Part shown: positions 4,280 through 10,946 of the stretch, piece after piece
How positions within the stretch are numbered: the stretch's first letter is position 1
How the letters are laid out: every line of letters starts with the position of its first letter
Assembly: GCA_934716785.1 (NCBI GenBank)
Contig: CAKUYM010000089.1
Coordinates: forward strand, 1 to 13,558
Direction of reading: 5' to 3'
Length of the DNA: 13,558 bases
Origin: an uncultured Bacteroides sp.
Lineage (GTDB): Bacteria; Bacteroidota; Bacteroidia; Bacteroidales; Bacteroidaceae
Made by a program: the position numbers and the translations under genes
Notes under the pieces: model-generated
What the model was told of the DNA's origin: nothing
Database searches by the model: none
What the model saw: only the letters and a program-made list of their open reading frames with translations

Positions 4280-5758
4280 TCAATCTGCTTTGCGCACCGC
4301 ATCGCGGGCTAATTTTTGGAAAACATCATCCATCGTTTCCGCCCCAAACTGCTGTTTCAAGCGGGTAGGCGTATCAAACGCCTTGATCTGCCCGTCCACC
4401 ATGATGGAAATCCGGTTGCAATATTCCGCCTCATCCATATAATGCGTAGTTACAAATACCGTAATCCCCCGGTCGGCAGCCTGATAAATCAACTTCCAAA
4501 ACTGCCTCCGTGTGGCAGGATCCACTCCCCCGGTCGGCTCATCCAGAAAGACTATTCTCGGTTCGTGAAAGATAGAGACCGAAAAAGCCAATTTCTGTTT
4601 CCAGCCCAAAGGCAGGCTTTTCACCAACGTATCCCGTTCATCGGCAAATCCCAAACGCTCCAACAACTCCTCCGTCTTCCGCTCTATCTCCTGCTCCTTC
4701 ATCCCATATATTCCGGCAAACAGGCGAATGTTCTCCCACACTTTCAAGTCTTCGTATAGAGAAAACTTCTGGCTCATGTATCCGATATGCTTCTTCACCT
4801 GCTCGGCTTCCCTGAAAATATCATATCCCGCCACCTTTCCTACCCCCGACGTCGGTTTGCTCAGTCCGCAAAGCATCCGCATGGCAGTCGTCTTACCGGC
4901 CCCGTTAGCGCCTAAGAAGCCGAAGATTTCTCCCCGGTTCACTTGGAAGGATATATGGTCTACAGCGGTAAAACTGCCGAAACATTTTGTCAGTCCGTCC
5001 ACTTCAATCACAGGTGCCGCCTCATGCCGCGCCTCCTCCCGCTCCAGTGAAGGCGGACAAAGGATAGCGGCAAATTTCCGAAGGATACATTCGGGCGTGT
5101 CGATGCCGTGAATCTGCCCATGATTGATGAAAGCAATGCGATCGCACTGCCGCGCCTCATCCATGATAGGAGTCGAAACGATAATCGTGATTCCCAGTTT
5201 CCGCAGGTTCCTGAGCATCTGCCAGAACTCCTTACGCGACACAGGGTCTACACCGGTAGTCGGTTCATCCAAAAATAGGATATCCGGCTTGTGAATCAAC
5301 GCACAGCTCAATGCCAACTTCTGCTTCATGCCGCCAGACAAGGCTCCTGCCCTTCTCTTCCTGAACGGTTCTATCTGCTGGTAGATATCCTTGATCAAAT
5401 CATAATTCTCCTGAATGGTCGTATTGAATACCGTAGCGAAAAACTCCAGATTCTCTTCTACCGACAGGTCTTGGTAAAGCGAAAAGCGGCCGGGCATATA
5501 CCCCACCCGTGTACGAATTCGTTTGTAGTCCGAAACCACATCCAGTCCACCGACCGTCGCCGTCCCTTTATCAGCCAGCAACAGAGTGGTCAGGATACGG
5601 AACAAAGTACTCTTTCCTGCACCGTCAGGTCCTATCAGTCCGAAGATTTCTCCCTGCTCCACAGTAAAAGAAACTCCTTTCAGCGCTTCCACCTTTCCAT
5701 AGTTCTTGATGACATCCCGCACCACCACTATGGGCTCTTTTCCATCCGCCCCTTTCAT
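4280..5758 (-). CDS. Fused double-NBD ABC transporter ATP-binding protein (YbhF-like)
   Basis: A 492-residue cytoplasmic ATPase with two nucleotide-binding domains in one chain. NBD1 (about 9-230): Walker A GPDGAGKST at 43-51, signature LSGGMKQK at 140-147, Walker B ILFLDEP at 160-166. Its Q-loop has Gly90 in place of Gln, and its H-loop reads STPIMDE with Pro197 in place of His. NBD2 (about 250-475): Walker A GANGAGKTT at 283-291, Q-loop Gln330, altered signature LPLGW at 382-386, Walker B IVFLDEP at 402-408, H-loop His439. Both Walker B glutamates are present. The architecture matches E. coli YbhF and the ATPase part of RbbA. It should energise the two following permeases. AGGAG at 5765-5769, 6 bases before the ATG, is a strong ribosome-binding site. 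The changes place all degenerate elements in one composite ATP site. Confidence 0.93.
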   Translation of the reverse strand: MKGADGKEPIVVVRDVIKNYGKVEALKGVSFTVEQGEIFGLIGPDGAGKSTLFRILTTLLLADKGTATVGGLDVVSDYKRIRTRVGYMPGRFSLYQDLSVEENLEFFATVFNTTIQENYDLIKDIYQQIEPFRKRRAGALSGGMKQKLALSCALIHKPDILFLDEPTTGVDPVSRKEFWQMLRNLRKLGITIIVSTPIMDEARQCDRIAFINHGQIHGIDTPECILRKFAAILCPPSLEREEARHEAAPVIEVDGLTKCFGSFTAVDHISFQVNRGEIFGFLGANGAGKTTAMRMLCGLSKPTSGVGKVAGYDIFREAEQVKKHIGYMSQKFSLYEDLKVWENIRLFAGIYGMKEQEIERKTEELLERLGFADERDTLVKSLPLGWKQKLAFSVSIFHEPRIVFLDEPTGGVDPATRRQFWKLIYQAADRGITVFVTTHYMDEAEYCNRISIMVDGQIKAFDTPTRLKQQFGAETMDDVFQKLARDAVRKAD

Positions 5759-5775
5759 CCGAATCTCCTCTTTTT

Positions 5776-6687
5776 TTAATTTCCGGTTTTCATCTTCACT
5801 CCACCGTACATGCCGATTTTCAATGCCCCGTCATTCTTCACAGCCACCTTCACGGCATACACCAAGTTGGCACGTTCATTCTTCGTCAGAATCGTCTTTG
5901 GAGTAAATTCCGAACGGTCGGAAATCCATGTAACCACACCCGGATAAGCCTTCTGCTCCGAGTTTCCATAATCGGCATAGACGGTCACCTCATCCCCCAA
6001 CTTCACTTGCGACAACTGCTCGGAAGTGATGTAAGCCCGCAGATACATATTGCCGGTTTCAGCAACTTTAAACAGCGGTCTGCCAACAGACGCTAACTCT
6101 CCGGCTTCCGCATACTTTGCCAATACGGTGCCTTCAATAGGCGACTGGATGTGACATTTCTCCAATTGATCCGCTACCTGCGCCACTTGTATGCCGACCG
6201 AATTTCCCTGTTCCGTCAGGCTGTTCGTACTATTCTGCAATGACGACTTCTGTGCGGCAAGCTGTCTTTCGAGCAGTTTGACCTGTGCATCCCAGTCGTC
6301 CAACTGCTTCTGATTCGCCGCCCCCGCAGCAAGCAAGTTCTCCACCCGCTTCTTCTCACGTTCGGCTGTGGCAATCTGTTGCTTGGTAGCAGCAATCTGT
6401 TTGGCTAAATCCGGACGTTGGCTTTCCACAGATTTCATACTGGCTTCCAATTGCAACTTCTTCAGATATAACTGCACGGTATCGACCAGCCCAACCTCCT
6501 GACCGGTTTTCAACCTTGCCCCTTCCTCGATTTCCAATTTCAGCAATTTCCCGGCAGCCTCAGCAGACACAATTACTTCCGTAGCTTCAAACGTGCCGGT
6601 CGCATCATAATCAGGTGTTCCATTTCCACAAGCAGACAACATCGCCAATGCCATCCCCCACATTCCTATCTTCGCTATTCCTTTCAT
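5776..6687 (-). CDS. HlyD/EmrA-type periplasmic adaptor lipoprotein (YbhG-like)
   Basis: A 303-residue membrane-fusion protein. Residues 1-20 form a lipoprotein signal with lipobox LSAC (Cys20), so it is anchored by lipid rather than by a transmembrane helix. Residues about 35-65 give the first half of the biotinyl-lipoyl domain. Residues about 70-190 are rich in Gln, Lys, Glu and Ala heptads and form the coiled-coil hairpin. CHIQSPIEGTVLAKYAEAGE after about residue 190 is the second lipoyl half, followed by the beta-barrel domain (VKLGDEVTVYADYG). The adaptor links the ABC permeases to the outer-membrane channel encoded just upstream. It begins 17 bases after the TolC-like stop and ends 17 bases before the ATPase ATG, so it is within one operon. 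The family call is firm, and the YbhG-like assignment rests on the neighbours. Confidence 0.92.
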   Translation of the reverse strand: MKGIAKIGMWGMALAMLSACGNGTPDYDATGTFEATEVIVSAEAAGKLLKLEIEEGARLKTGQEVGLVDTVQLYLKKLQLEASMKSVESQRPDLAKQIAATKQQIATAEREKKRVENLLAAGAANQKQLDDWDAQVKLLERQLAAQKSSLQNSTNSLTEQGNSVGIQVAQVADQLEKCHIQSPIEGTVLAKYAEAGELASVGRPLFKVAETGNMYLRAYITSEQLSQVKLGDEVTVYADYGNSEQKAYPGVVTWISDRSEFTPKTILTKNERANLVYAVKVAVKNDGALKIGMYGGVKMKTGN

Positions 6688-6704
6688 ATCTCAAAGAAGT
6701 TTAT

Positions 6705-7970
6705 TTAATAATTCGTTGTATATTTCAATTGATAAATGCCCATCAGCCGCTGAATCTCATGCAAAGCTTTCGACTGCCGCGCCAGACTCTCATTGGTCAG
6801 TTCCCGAAGCATCTCCGTCACGGTCAGCGTCCCGTTTGCCACCTTCGCCTCCGCTGCTTTGCGGATATTGGTACGCAGACGGATAATCTCGTCATCATCC
6901 CGCATCTGCTTCTCCAATGAACGGACTGCCTGGTCCTGCTGCGTCATTTGCAACCGTGTGTTGAAAAGAAACACATCCCGGTTATTATCCAGTTGCCGGC
7001 GTTTGTTCTCAATCACCCTCCTGTCATTCTTCAACGTGTACAAGCTGCCGAAATTCCACGAAAGCCGGATACCTGCTATATAATAAGGAGAAAATTCGTT
7101 TTTCAGCATATTGAGCCCCGGATTTCCATAAGCCCCCTGCACAAACAACCCGAATTGCGGAAGATGGCGCACGTTGAGCGCTTTCTCCTGCACTTGCAGT
7201 CCGGCTCCCTGCGCATCAAACAACGACAACTCCGGCCGACGTATCTCACCGGCTGCCGAGACTTCATTCTGTGGGACAGGTTTCTCCAAGACAGTCTCCT
7301 GCGACAACTCTTCCCCCATCAATAGCGAAAGCATCTGCATATATGCAGCGCGCGACGAAACCAGCTCCACCCTCTTCTGACGGGTATTCAGTTGCTCCAC
7401 TTTCACCGCATCCAAATCCGCCTGATTGGCTATTCCGTTTTCTACATAAGCCGCTATCTGCCGATAATTCCGTTCCAGTTCGTCTTGCAGCAATGCATTC
7501 TGCCGCAACTGCTCGTCCAGCAGCAGAATCCCGAAATACAAATCATTCACGCGGCTGTTCAACGCATACATATCCACATTCAACTTTTCCTTCTCTATTT
7601 CAGCCTCCGCCGTTGCCTGATTCTTCTGCACACGGATTCCGCCGCCATCCCAAATCTTCTGCTGCAATTCCAGCACAACCTGATACTGGTCCTTAGGCAA
7701 GCCTTTTATATCCACTCCGGGAAGTTCTATGGGAATCTCCGTCACTTCACTCTGATAAGAAGCCTTCGCCGAAAGAGCCAATTGAGGCAAATATCCCTTA
7801 GCCGCATTCTCCAGACTATATTCCTTTGTTTTCTCCACCAGACTATATTGGTGTACCAACGGATAATTGTCCTGCGTCTTCCGTTGGCATTCTTCCAACG
7901 TGAGTTGCGCATACATGCCCGATACAACCCATAAAAAGGAGAAACTGAAAATCATTCTTTTCATACGCAT
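6705..7970 (-). CDS. TolC-family outer-membrane efflux protein
   Basis: First gene of the efflux operon. The chosen start (ATG 7968-7970, or the in-frame ATG at 7962-7964) gives MRMKRM plus a hydrophobic segment and cleavage near YAQ, about residue 22. This yields a 421-residue precursor, normal for Bacteroides TolC-like proteins. The reading frame is open back to 8225, but the extra 85 residues would precede the signal peptide and overlap the divergent regulator, so they are rejected. LTLEECQRKTQDNYP at the mature N-terminus is the typical start of the first TolC helix. Two long helical repeats follow, with beta-strand segments such as YYIAGIRLSWNFGS and the second-repeat LQVQEKALN motif. 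It should trimerise into the outer-membrane duct used by the adaptor and ABC permeases. The TATCTTTG box at 8004-8011 lies just upstream. Confidence 0.92.
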   Translation of the reverse strand: MRMKRMIFSFSFLWVVSGMYAQLTLEECQRKTQDNYPLVHQYSLVEKTKEYSLENAAKGYLPQLALSAKASYQSEVTEIPIELPGVDIKGLPKDQYQVVLELQQKIWDGGGIRVQKNQATAEAEIEKEKLNVDMYALNSRVNDLYFGILLLDEQLRQNALLQDELERNYRQIAAYVENGIANQADLDAVKVEQLNTRQKRVELVSSRAAYMQMLSLLMGEELSQETVLEKPVPQNEVSAAGEIRRPELSLFDAQGAGLQVQEKALNVRHLPQFGLFVQGAYGNPGLNMLKNEFSPYYIAGIRLSWNFGSLYTLKNDRRVIENKRRQLDNNRDVFLFNTRLQMTQQDQAVRSLEKQMRDDDEIIRLRTNIRKAAEAKVANGTLTVTEMLRELTNESLARQSKALHEIQRLMGIYQLKYTTNY

Positions 7971-8003
7971 CGTTACTTTTAGTTCTTCTAATTCTTCGAA
8001 AAG

Positions 8004-8011
8004 CAAAGATA
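8004..8011 (-). promoter_or_regulatory. -7 box of the efflux operon promoter
   Basis: On the minus strand TATCTTTG, a full TAnnTTTG match, 33 bases before the TolC-like ATG. The -33 position has TGTG rather than TTTG. The imperfect -33 would fit activation by the divergent AraC-type protein. Confidence 0.55.
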
Positions 8012-8073
8012 GGACATTCAAAGACACGTGCACATTCTGTGAGTTGGCAAAAATGTTCCAATAGTTCGATTTA

Positions 8074-8123
8074 TCGGAAAAATAATAGCGAAGATAAGGC
8101 TTTTTATTACCTTTGTCGGAAAA
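8074..8123. promoter_or_regulatory. Direct repeat TCGGAAAA x2 in the efflux/regulator intergenic region
   Basis: TCGGAAAA occurs at 8074-8081 and 8116-8123, 42 bp (four helical turns) apart. A small dyad CGAT-TT-ATCG (8067-8076) touches the first copy. The second copy begins directly after the regulator's -7 box. AraC-family proteins bind direct-repeat half-sites, so these are candidate operators for autoregulation or for control of the divergent operon. Confidence 0.4.
8108..8115 (+). promoter_or_regulatory. -7 box of the AraC-type regulator promoter
   Basis: TACCTTTG, a full TAnnTTTG match, about 75 bases before the regulator ATG. No TTTG is present at the -33 position. Confidence 0.5.
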
Positions 8124-8190
8124 GGATGAGATAGTAGGGATAAAATGCCAAGAATGAAATTTCGAGGATAAAAGATAAAGAATAAAAGAT

Positions 8191-9084
8191 ATGATGCAGA
8201 AAGTTCCTTTGAGTATAGGACTCAAAATGTTGGAAGACCTGAGGGTCGTCCGTCACAATGAGTTTCGGTTTATCTCCTCCGAATTCGGATTTGTCAGGAG
8301 TTTCAATCGGATGGAAGCCAGTTTTTTTACAATCGGTCAACCATACCGTATCCAAGAAGGGCGTGTCATATCCGTCAAGCAAGGTTTCGCAAGAGCTATG
8401 ATCAACCTGATGGAATACACAATCCGGCAAGGCAATTTTTCCGTCATCACTCCCAATTCCATCATTCAGATTATTGAAGTATCACCCGACTTCGATATGC
8501 AGATGATGGCAATGACGCAGAATTTCCTCCCCACAACCGGAAAAGAAGATTTCTTCTCTTATCTTCTCCATCACCAGAAAAATATCTTATTGGAATTATC
8601 CCCGCAAGAGATGCAGCAAACGGACTATTATTTCACCCTCATGTGGAATATATTGCAAGAACCGACATTCCGCCGAGAAGCGATCCGTCACCTTCTGGCA
8701 AGCCTCCTTTATTATATAGAATACACTGCCCGGAGCAATATGATGACCAACCCCGTCCGGCTGACGCGGCAGGAAGAGATTTTCCAACGTTTTATCTCCC
8801 TGGTGAATACTTACAGCAAGAAAGAGCGGAACGTCAACTTTTACGCAGGCAAGCTGTGCCTCACTTCACGCTACCTGAACACGGTTGTGCGGCAAGCCAG
8901 CCAGCAGACTGTAATGGAGTGGATAAACCAGTCTATCATACTGGAAGCCAAAGTATTGTTAAAGCACGGCAATCAGCTTGTCTATCAAATCTCCGACGAA
9001 CTGAACTTCCCTAATCCGTCTTTCTTCTGCAAGTTCTTCAAGCGGATGACGGGAATGACACCCCATGAATATCAAAAAACTTGA
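8191..9084 (+). CDS. AraC-family transcriptional regulator, divergent from the efflux operon
   Basis: A 297-residue DNA-binding regulator. The C-terminal AraC/XylS domain covers about 205-297. Its first helix-turn-helix is around VNFYAGKLCLTSRYLNTVVRQASQQTVMEWI, and the second is around VYQISDELNFPNPSFFCKFFKRMTGMTPHEYQ, which carries the family's closing signature. Residues about 20-130 form an N-terminal cupin-like sensing and dimerisation region with no recognised ligand motif. The start is ATG-ATG at 8191/8194. The gene is divergent from the TolC-like gene across 220 bases that hold one -7 box per direction and a TCGGAAAA direct repeat. It is therefore the likely local regulator of the five-gene exporter. 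The inducer is unknown. An inverted repeat (9069-9087) spans its stop without a U-tract. Confidence 0.9.
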   Translation: MMQKVPLSIGLKMLEDLRVVRHNEFRFISSEFGFVRSFNRMEASFFTIGQPYRIQEGRVISVKQGFARAMINLMEYTIRQGNFSVITPNSIIQIIEVSPDFDMQMMAMTQNFLPTTGKEDFFSYLLHHQKNILLELSPQEMQQTDYYFTLMWNILQEPTFRREAIRHLLASLLYYIEYTARSNMMTNPVRLTRQEEIFQRFISLVNTYSKKERNVNFYAGKLCLTSRYLNTVVRQASQQTVMEWINQSIILEAKVLLKHGNQLVYQISDELNFPNPSFFCKFFKRMTGMTPHEYQKT

Positions 9085-9127
9085 TATAAAAAAAGACATA
9101 TAGCAAGCACAATAACACAAAAATCCT

Positions 9128-9135
9128 TATTTTTG
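9128..9135 (+). promoter_or_regulatory. -7 box upstream of the ECF sigma gene
   Basis: TATTTTTG, a TAnnTTTG match, about 33 bases before the sigma ATG. It is followed by TCGCAAA, so the segment TTTG-TCG-CAAA (9132-9142) is an inverted repeat that overlaps the box and the likely start site. No TTTG -33 element is seen. Confidence 0.5.
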
Positions 9136-9167
9136 TCGCAAATGTATAAAAACAGATTCCACAAACT

Positions 9168-9710
9168 ATGGGTGCAACAGAAAAAAACGAAACAATAGCA
9201 GACAGGCATAAAACAACAATCTTCGAGAGATTGTTCAAAGAGAACTATACCCGTCTCTATTATTATGCGTTAAGTTTCATTCCGGATCCTGAAACTTGCA
9301 AAGACATTGTAAGCGAATCGTTCCGAGTGCTATGGGAACGATTTGACTCCATCAAACAAGAGACCATGCTTTCATATATGTTTGCCCACGTACATAATTT
9401 ATGCATCGACCATATACGGCATCAGGAAGTCGAAAATTCTTACGCTACCTCTTATTTGAAAATAGTATCGGAAATGAGTTCTAACGACTGGATCGAACAG
9501 GAAGAAAAGATGGAACGTATCCTGAAAATCATAGACGGTCTCCCGCCACAGACCAAATTCGTAATGGAGCAATGCTATCTATACAAAAAGAAATACAGAG
9601 AAGTGGCAGAGATTCTCGGACTGACAGAAAGTGGTGTCCGCAAACACATCATGAAAGGGCTGGATACCATACGAAACGAATTTTCTGTTAAATATAAAAA
9701 AAGGCAGTAG
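9168..9710 (+). CDS. ECF-type RNA polymerase sigma factor (Bacteroidetes sigma-70 family)
   Basis: A 180-residue two-domain ECF sigma factor. Region 2 covers about 18-87: FERLFKENYTRLYYYALSFIPDPETCKDIVSESFRVLWERF recognises core polymerase and the -10 element, and NLCIDHIRHQ closes the domain. Region 4 covers about 115-172: LPPQTKFVMEQCYLYKKKYREVAEILGLTESGVRKHIMKGLDTIR is the -35-binding helix-turn-helix. Lack of region 3 is normal for ECF factors. It is followed after 47 bases by a FecR anti-sigma and then a SusC-like transporter with an STN domain, the classical order for surface-signalled control of nutrient uptake. It should direct transcription of the downstream transporter genes when released by the anti-sigma. 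The start ATG at 9168 fits the domain boundary. Confidence 0.94.
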   Translation: MGATEKNETIADRHKTTIFERLFKENYTRLYYYALSFIPDPETCKDIVSESFRVLWERFDSIKQETMLSYMFAHVHNLCIDHIRHQEVENSYATSYLKIVSEMSSNDWIEQEEKMERILKIIDGLPPQTKFVMEQCYLYKKKYREVAEILGLTESGVRKHIMKGLDTIRNEFSVKYKKRQ

Positions 9711-9757
9711 ATAAAAACGACATCATCACGTATATATAATAGAGATACCTGAAAATC

Positions 9758-10879
9758 ATGAATAAAGAAGATATGATACCGCAAAATATGGAATCGGATA
9801 ATTATAACGAACAAGATATTCACTTAATATTCGATTGTGAACAAGCCATGCTCCGCAAGAAGTATGCCCAACCCGCTGTTGATGACGAATGGGAAAAGTT
9901 CCGGCAAGGGCTTGCCGCTCCGGCAACAGAAGCACCGGTCGCTCCTCCTCACAATAAAAAGAAGAGCCACAAGATTCTCTTCTTCACATTAGGAAGCCTT
10001 TCGGGCGTTGCCGCCACCTTATTATTGGTATTCCTTTTCCAGTGGCAAAGAACGACAAACGAGCAGCCGCTCATGATATTCACCGCCGAAAGTTCTGCCC
10101 AGCAGATAACACTTGGCACTGACTCCTATCCTCAGGGAATGGCTATATCAGATATAAAAAAAGAAGATGCCGAAGGAGTTATAGTCAAGCCACACGAAGC
10201 CGACTTCAGACCGACAACTGTCATTCCGAATGAGATTCAGACACAAGTCATCCGCACGCCACGCGGAAAAGAATATCAAGTCATATTAAATGACGGCACG
10301 GAAGTATTACTGAATGCAGAAAGCAAATTGATCTTTCCCAATAAGTTCAGCGGTAGCCGAAGAGTTGTCAAGCTCGAAGGAGAAGCCTACTTCAAGGTGG
10401 CCCGAAACGAGCAAATGCCATTCATCGTTGAAACGGAAAAGACAAGCACCCGTGCTTTGGGAACAGAATTCAATATAAAGGCATACAAAAATGCCGAATC
10501 ACATGTCACGCTGATCAACGGATCCGTCCTTGTCAATATTCCGGGAACCGACCAAGAAGTTACCCTCACCCCCGGACAAGAAGCGACCGCTGCTGAAGAG
10601 ACCCTTAAAGTGAAGGATGTAGATACCAACTACTACGTACAATGGAAAGAAGGCTACTTCTATTTCGACAATGTTCCTCTGGTAGAGATACTTTGCGACT
10701 TAGGCAGGTGGTATAACGTAAATATAGAAATAGAGAAAGCCTCACTGATGAGTTACCGGCTTCATTTTATAGCCGATAGAAAAGCCGGAATTGATGAAAT
10801 CATAGAAAACCTAAACAGCTTCAACTATCTTTCTGCTATCAAAAACGGCAACAAAATAACTATTGGATTAAAAAAGTAA
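9758..10879 (+). CDS. FecR-type anti-sigma factor (transmembrane, DUF4974-like C-terminus)
   Basis: A 373-residue inner-membrane regulator. The cytoplasmic N-terminus (about 1-72) has an acidic stretch and AVDDEWEKFRQG, the sigma-holding part. One transmembrane helix lies at about 73-95 (ILFFTLGSLSGVAATLLLVFLF). The periplasmic FecR domain (about 162-270) shows TPRGKEYQVILNDGTEVLLNAESKLIFP, then GEAYFKVARNEQMPFIVET and LGTEFNIKAY, all family hallmarks. The C-terminal region (about 293-373; VPLVEILCDLGRWYNVNIEIE, IDEIIENLNSFNYLSAIKNGNKITI) matches the DUF4974 module, which resembles a secretin/STN fold. It is expected to contact the STN domain of the transporter encoded next and to pass the substrate signal to the sigma factor. 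In-frame ATGs at 9773 and 9788 are possible alternative starts. Confidence 0.94.
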   Translation: MNKEDMIPQNMESDNYNEQDIHLIFDCEQAMLRKKYAQPAVDDEWEKFRQGLAAPATEAPVAPPHNKKKSHKILFFTLGSLSGVAATLLLVFLFQWQRTTNEQPLMIFTAESSAQQITLGTDSYPQGMAISDIKKEDAEGVIVKPHEADFRPTTVIPNEIQTQVIRTPRGKEYQVILNDGTEVLLNAESKLIFPNKFSGSRRVVKLEGEAYFKVARNEQMPFIVETEKTSTRALGTEFNIKAYKNAESHVTLINGSVLVNIPGTDQEVTLTPGQEATAAEETLKVKDVDTNYYVQWKEGYFYFDNVPLVEILCDLGRWYNVNIEIEKASLMSYRLHFIADRKAGIDEIIENLNSFNYLSAIKNGNKITIGLKK

Positions 10880-10946
10880 TTTTTTAGGGACTAAAATATC
10901 CGGTTATCCGTATTATCATTAAATTAAATTATTTAATCAAGATTTA
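10880..10946 (+). other. AT-rich spacer between anti-sigma and transporter genes
   Basis: Contains a direct repeat TATCCG (10897-10902 and 10905-10910) and an inverted repeat ATTAAAT (10918-10924) / ATTTAAT (10931-10937). ATTTAAT recurs at 10942-10948 over the start codon. No terminator and no TAnnTTTG box are seen. The partner ECF sigma might act here, but no consensus is known to me for it. Confidence 0.3.

Noticed and set aside
4278..4283. TTG start for the first permease, overlapping the ATPase stop
   Set aside because: The in-frame ATG two codons later (4275-4277) gives the usual MKxF permease start and a normal coupled spacing.
7971..8225. N-terminal extension of the TolC-like frame by 85 codons
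   Set aside because: It would precede a clear signal peptide, cover the operon's own -7 box and overlap the divergent regulator's start.
9069..9087. Inverted repeat ATATCAA-N5-TTGATAT at the end of the AraC-type gene, as a terminator
   Set aside because: It overlaps the coding end, is AT-only in strength, and is followed by A rather than T on the plus strand.
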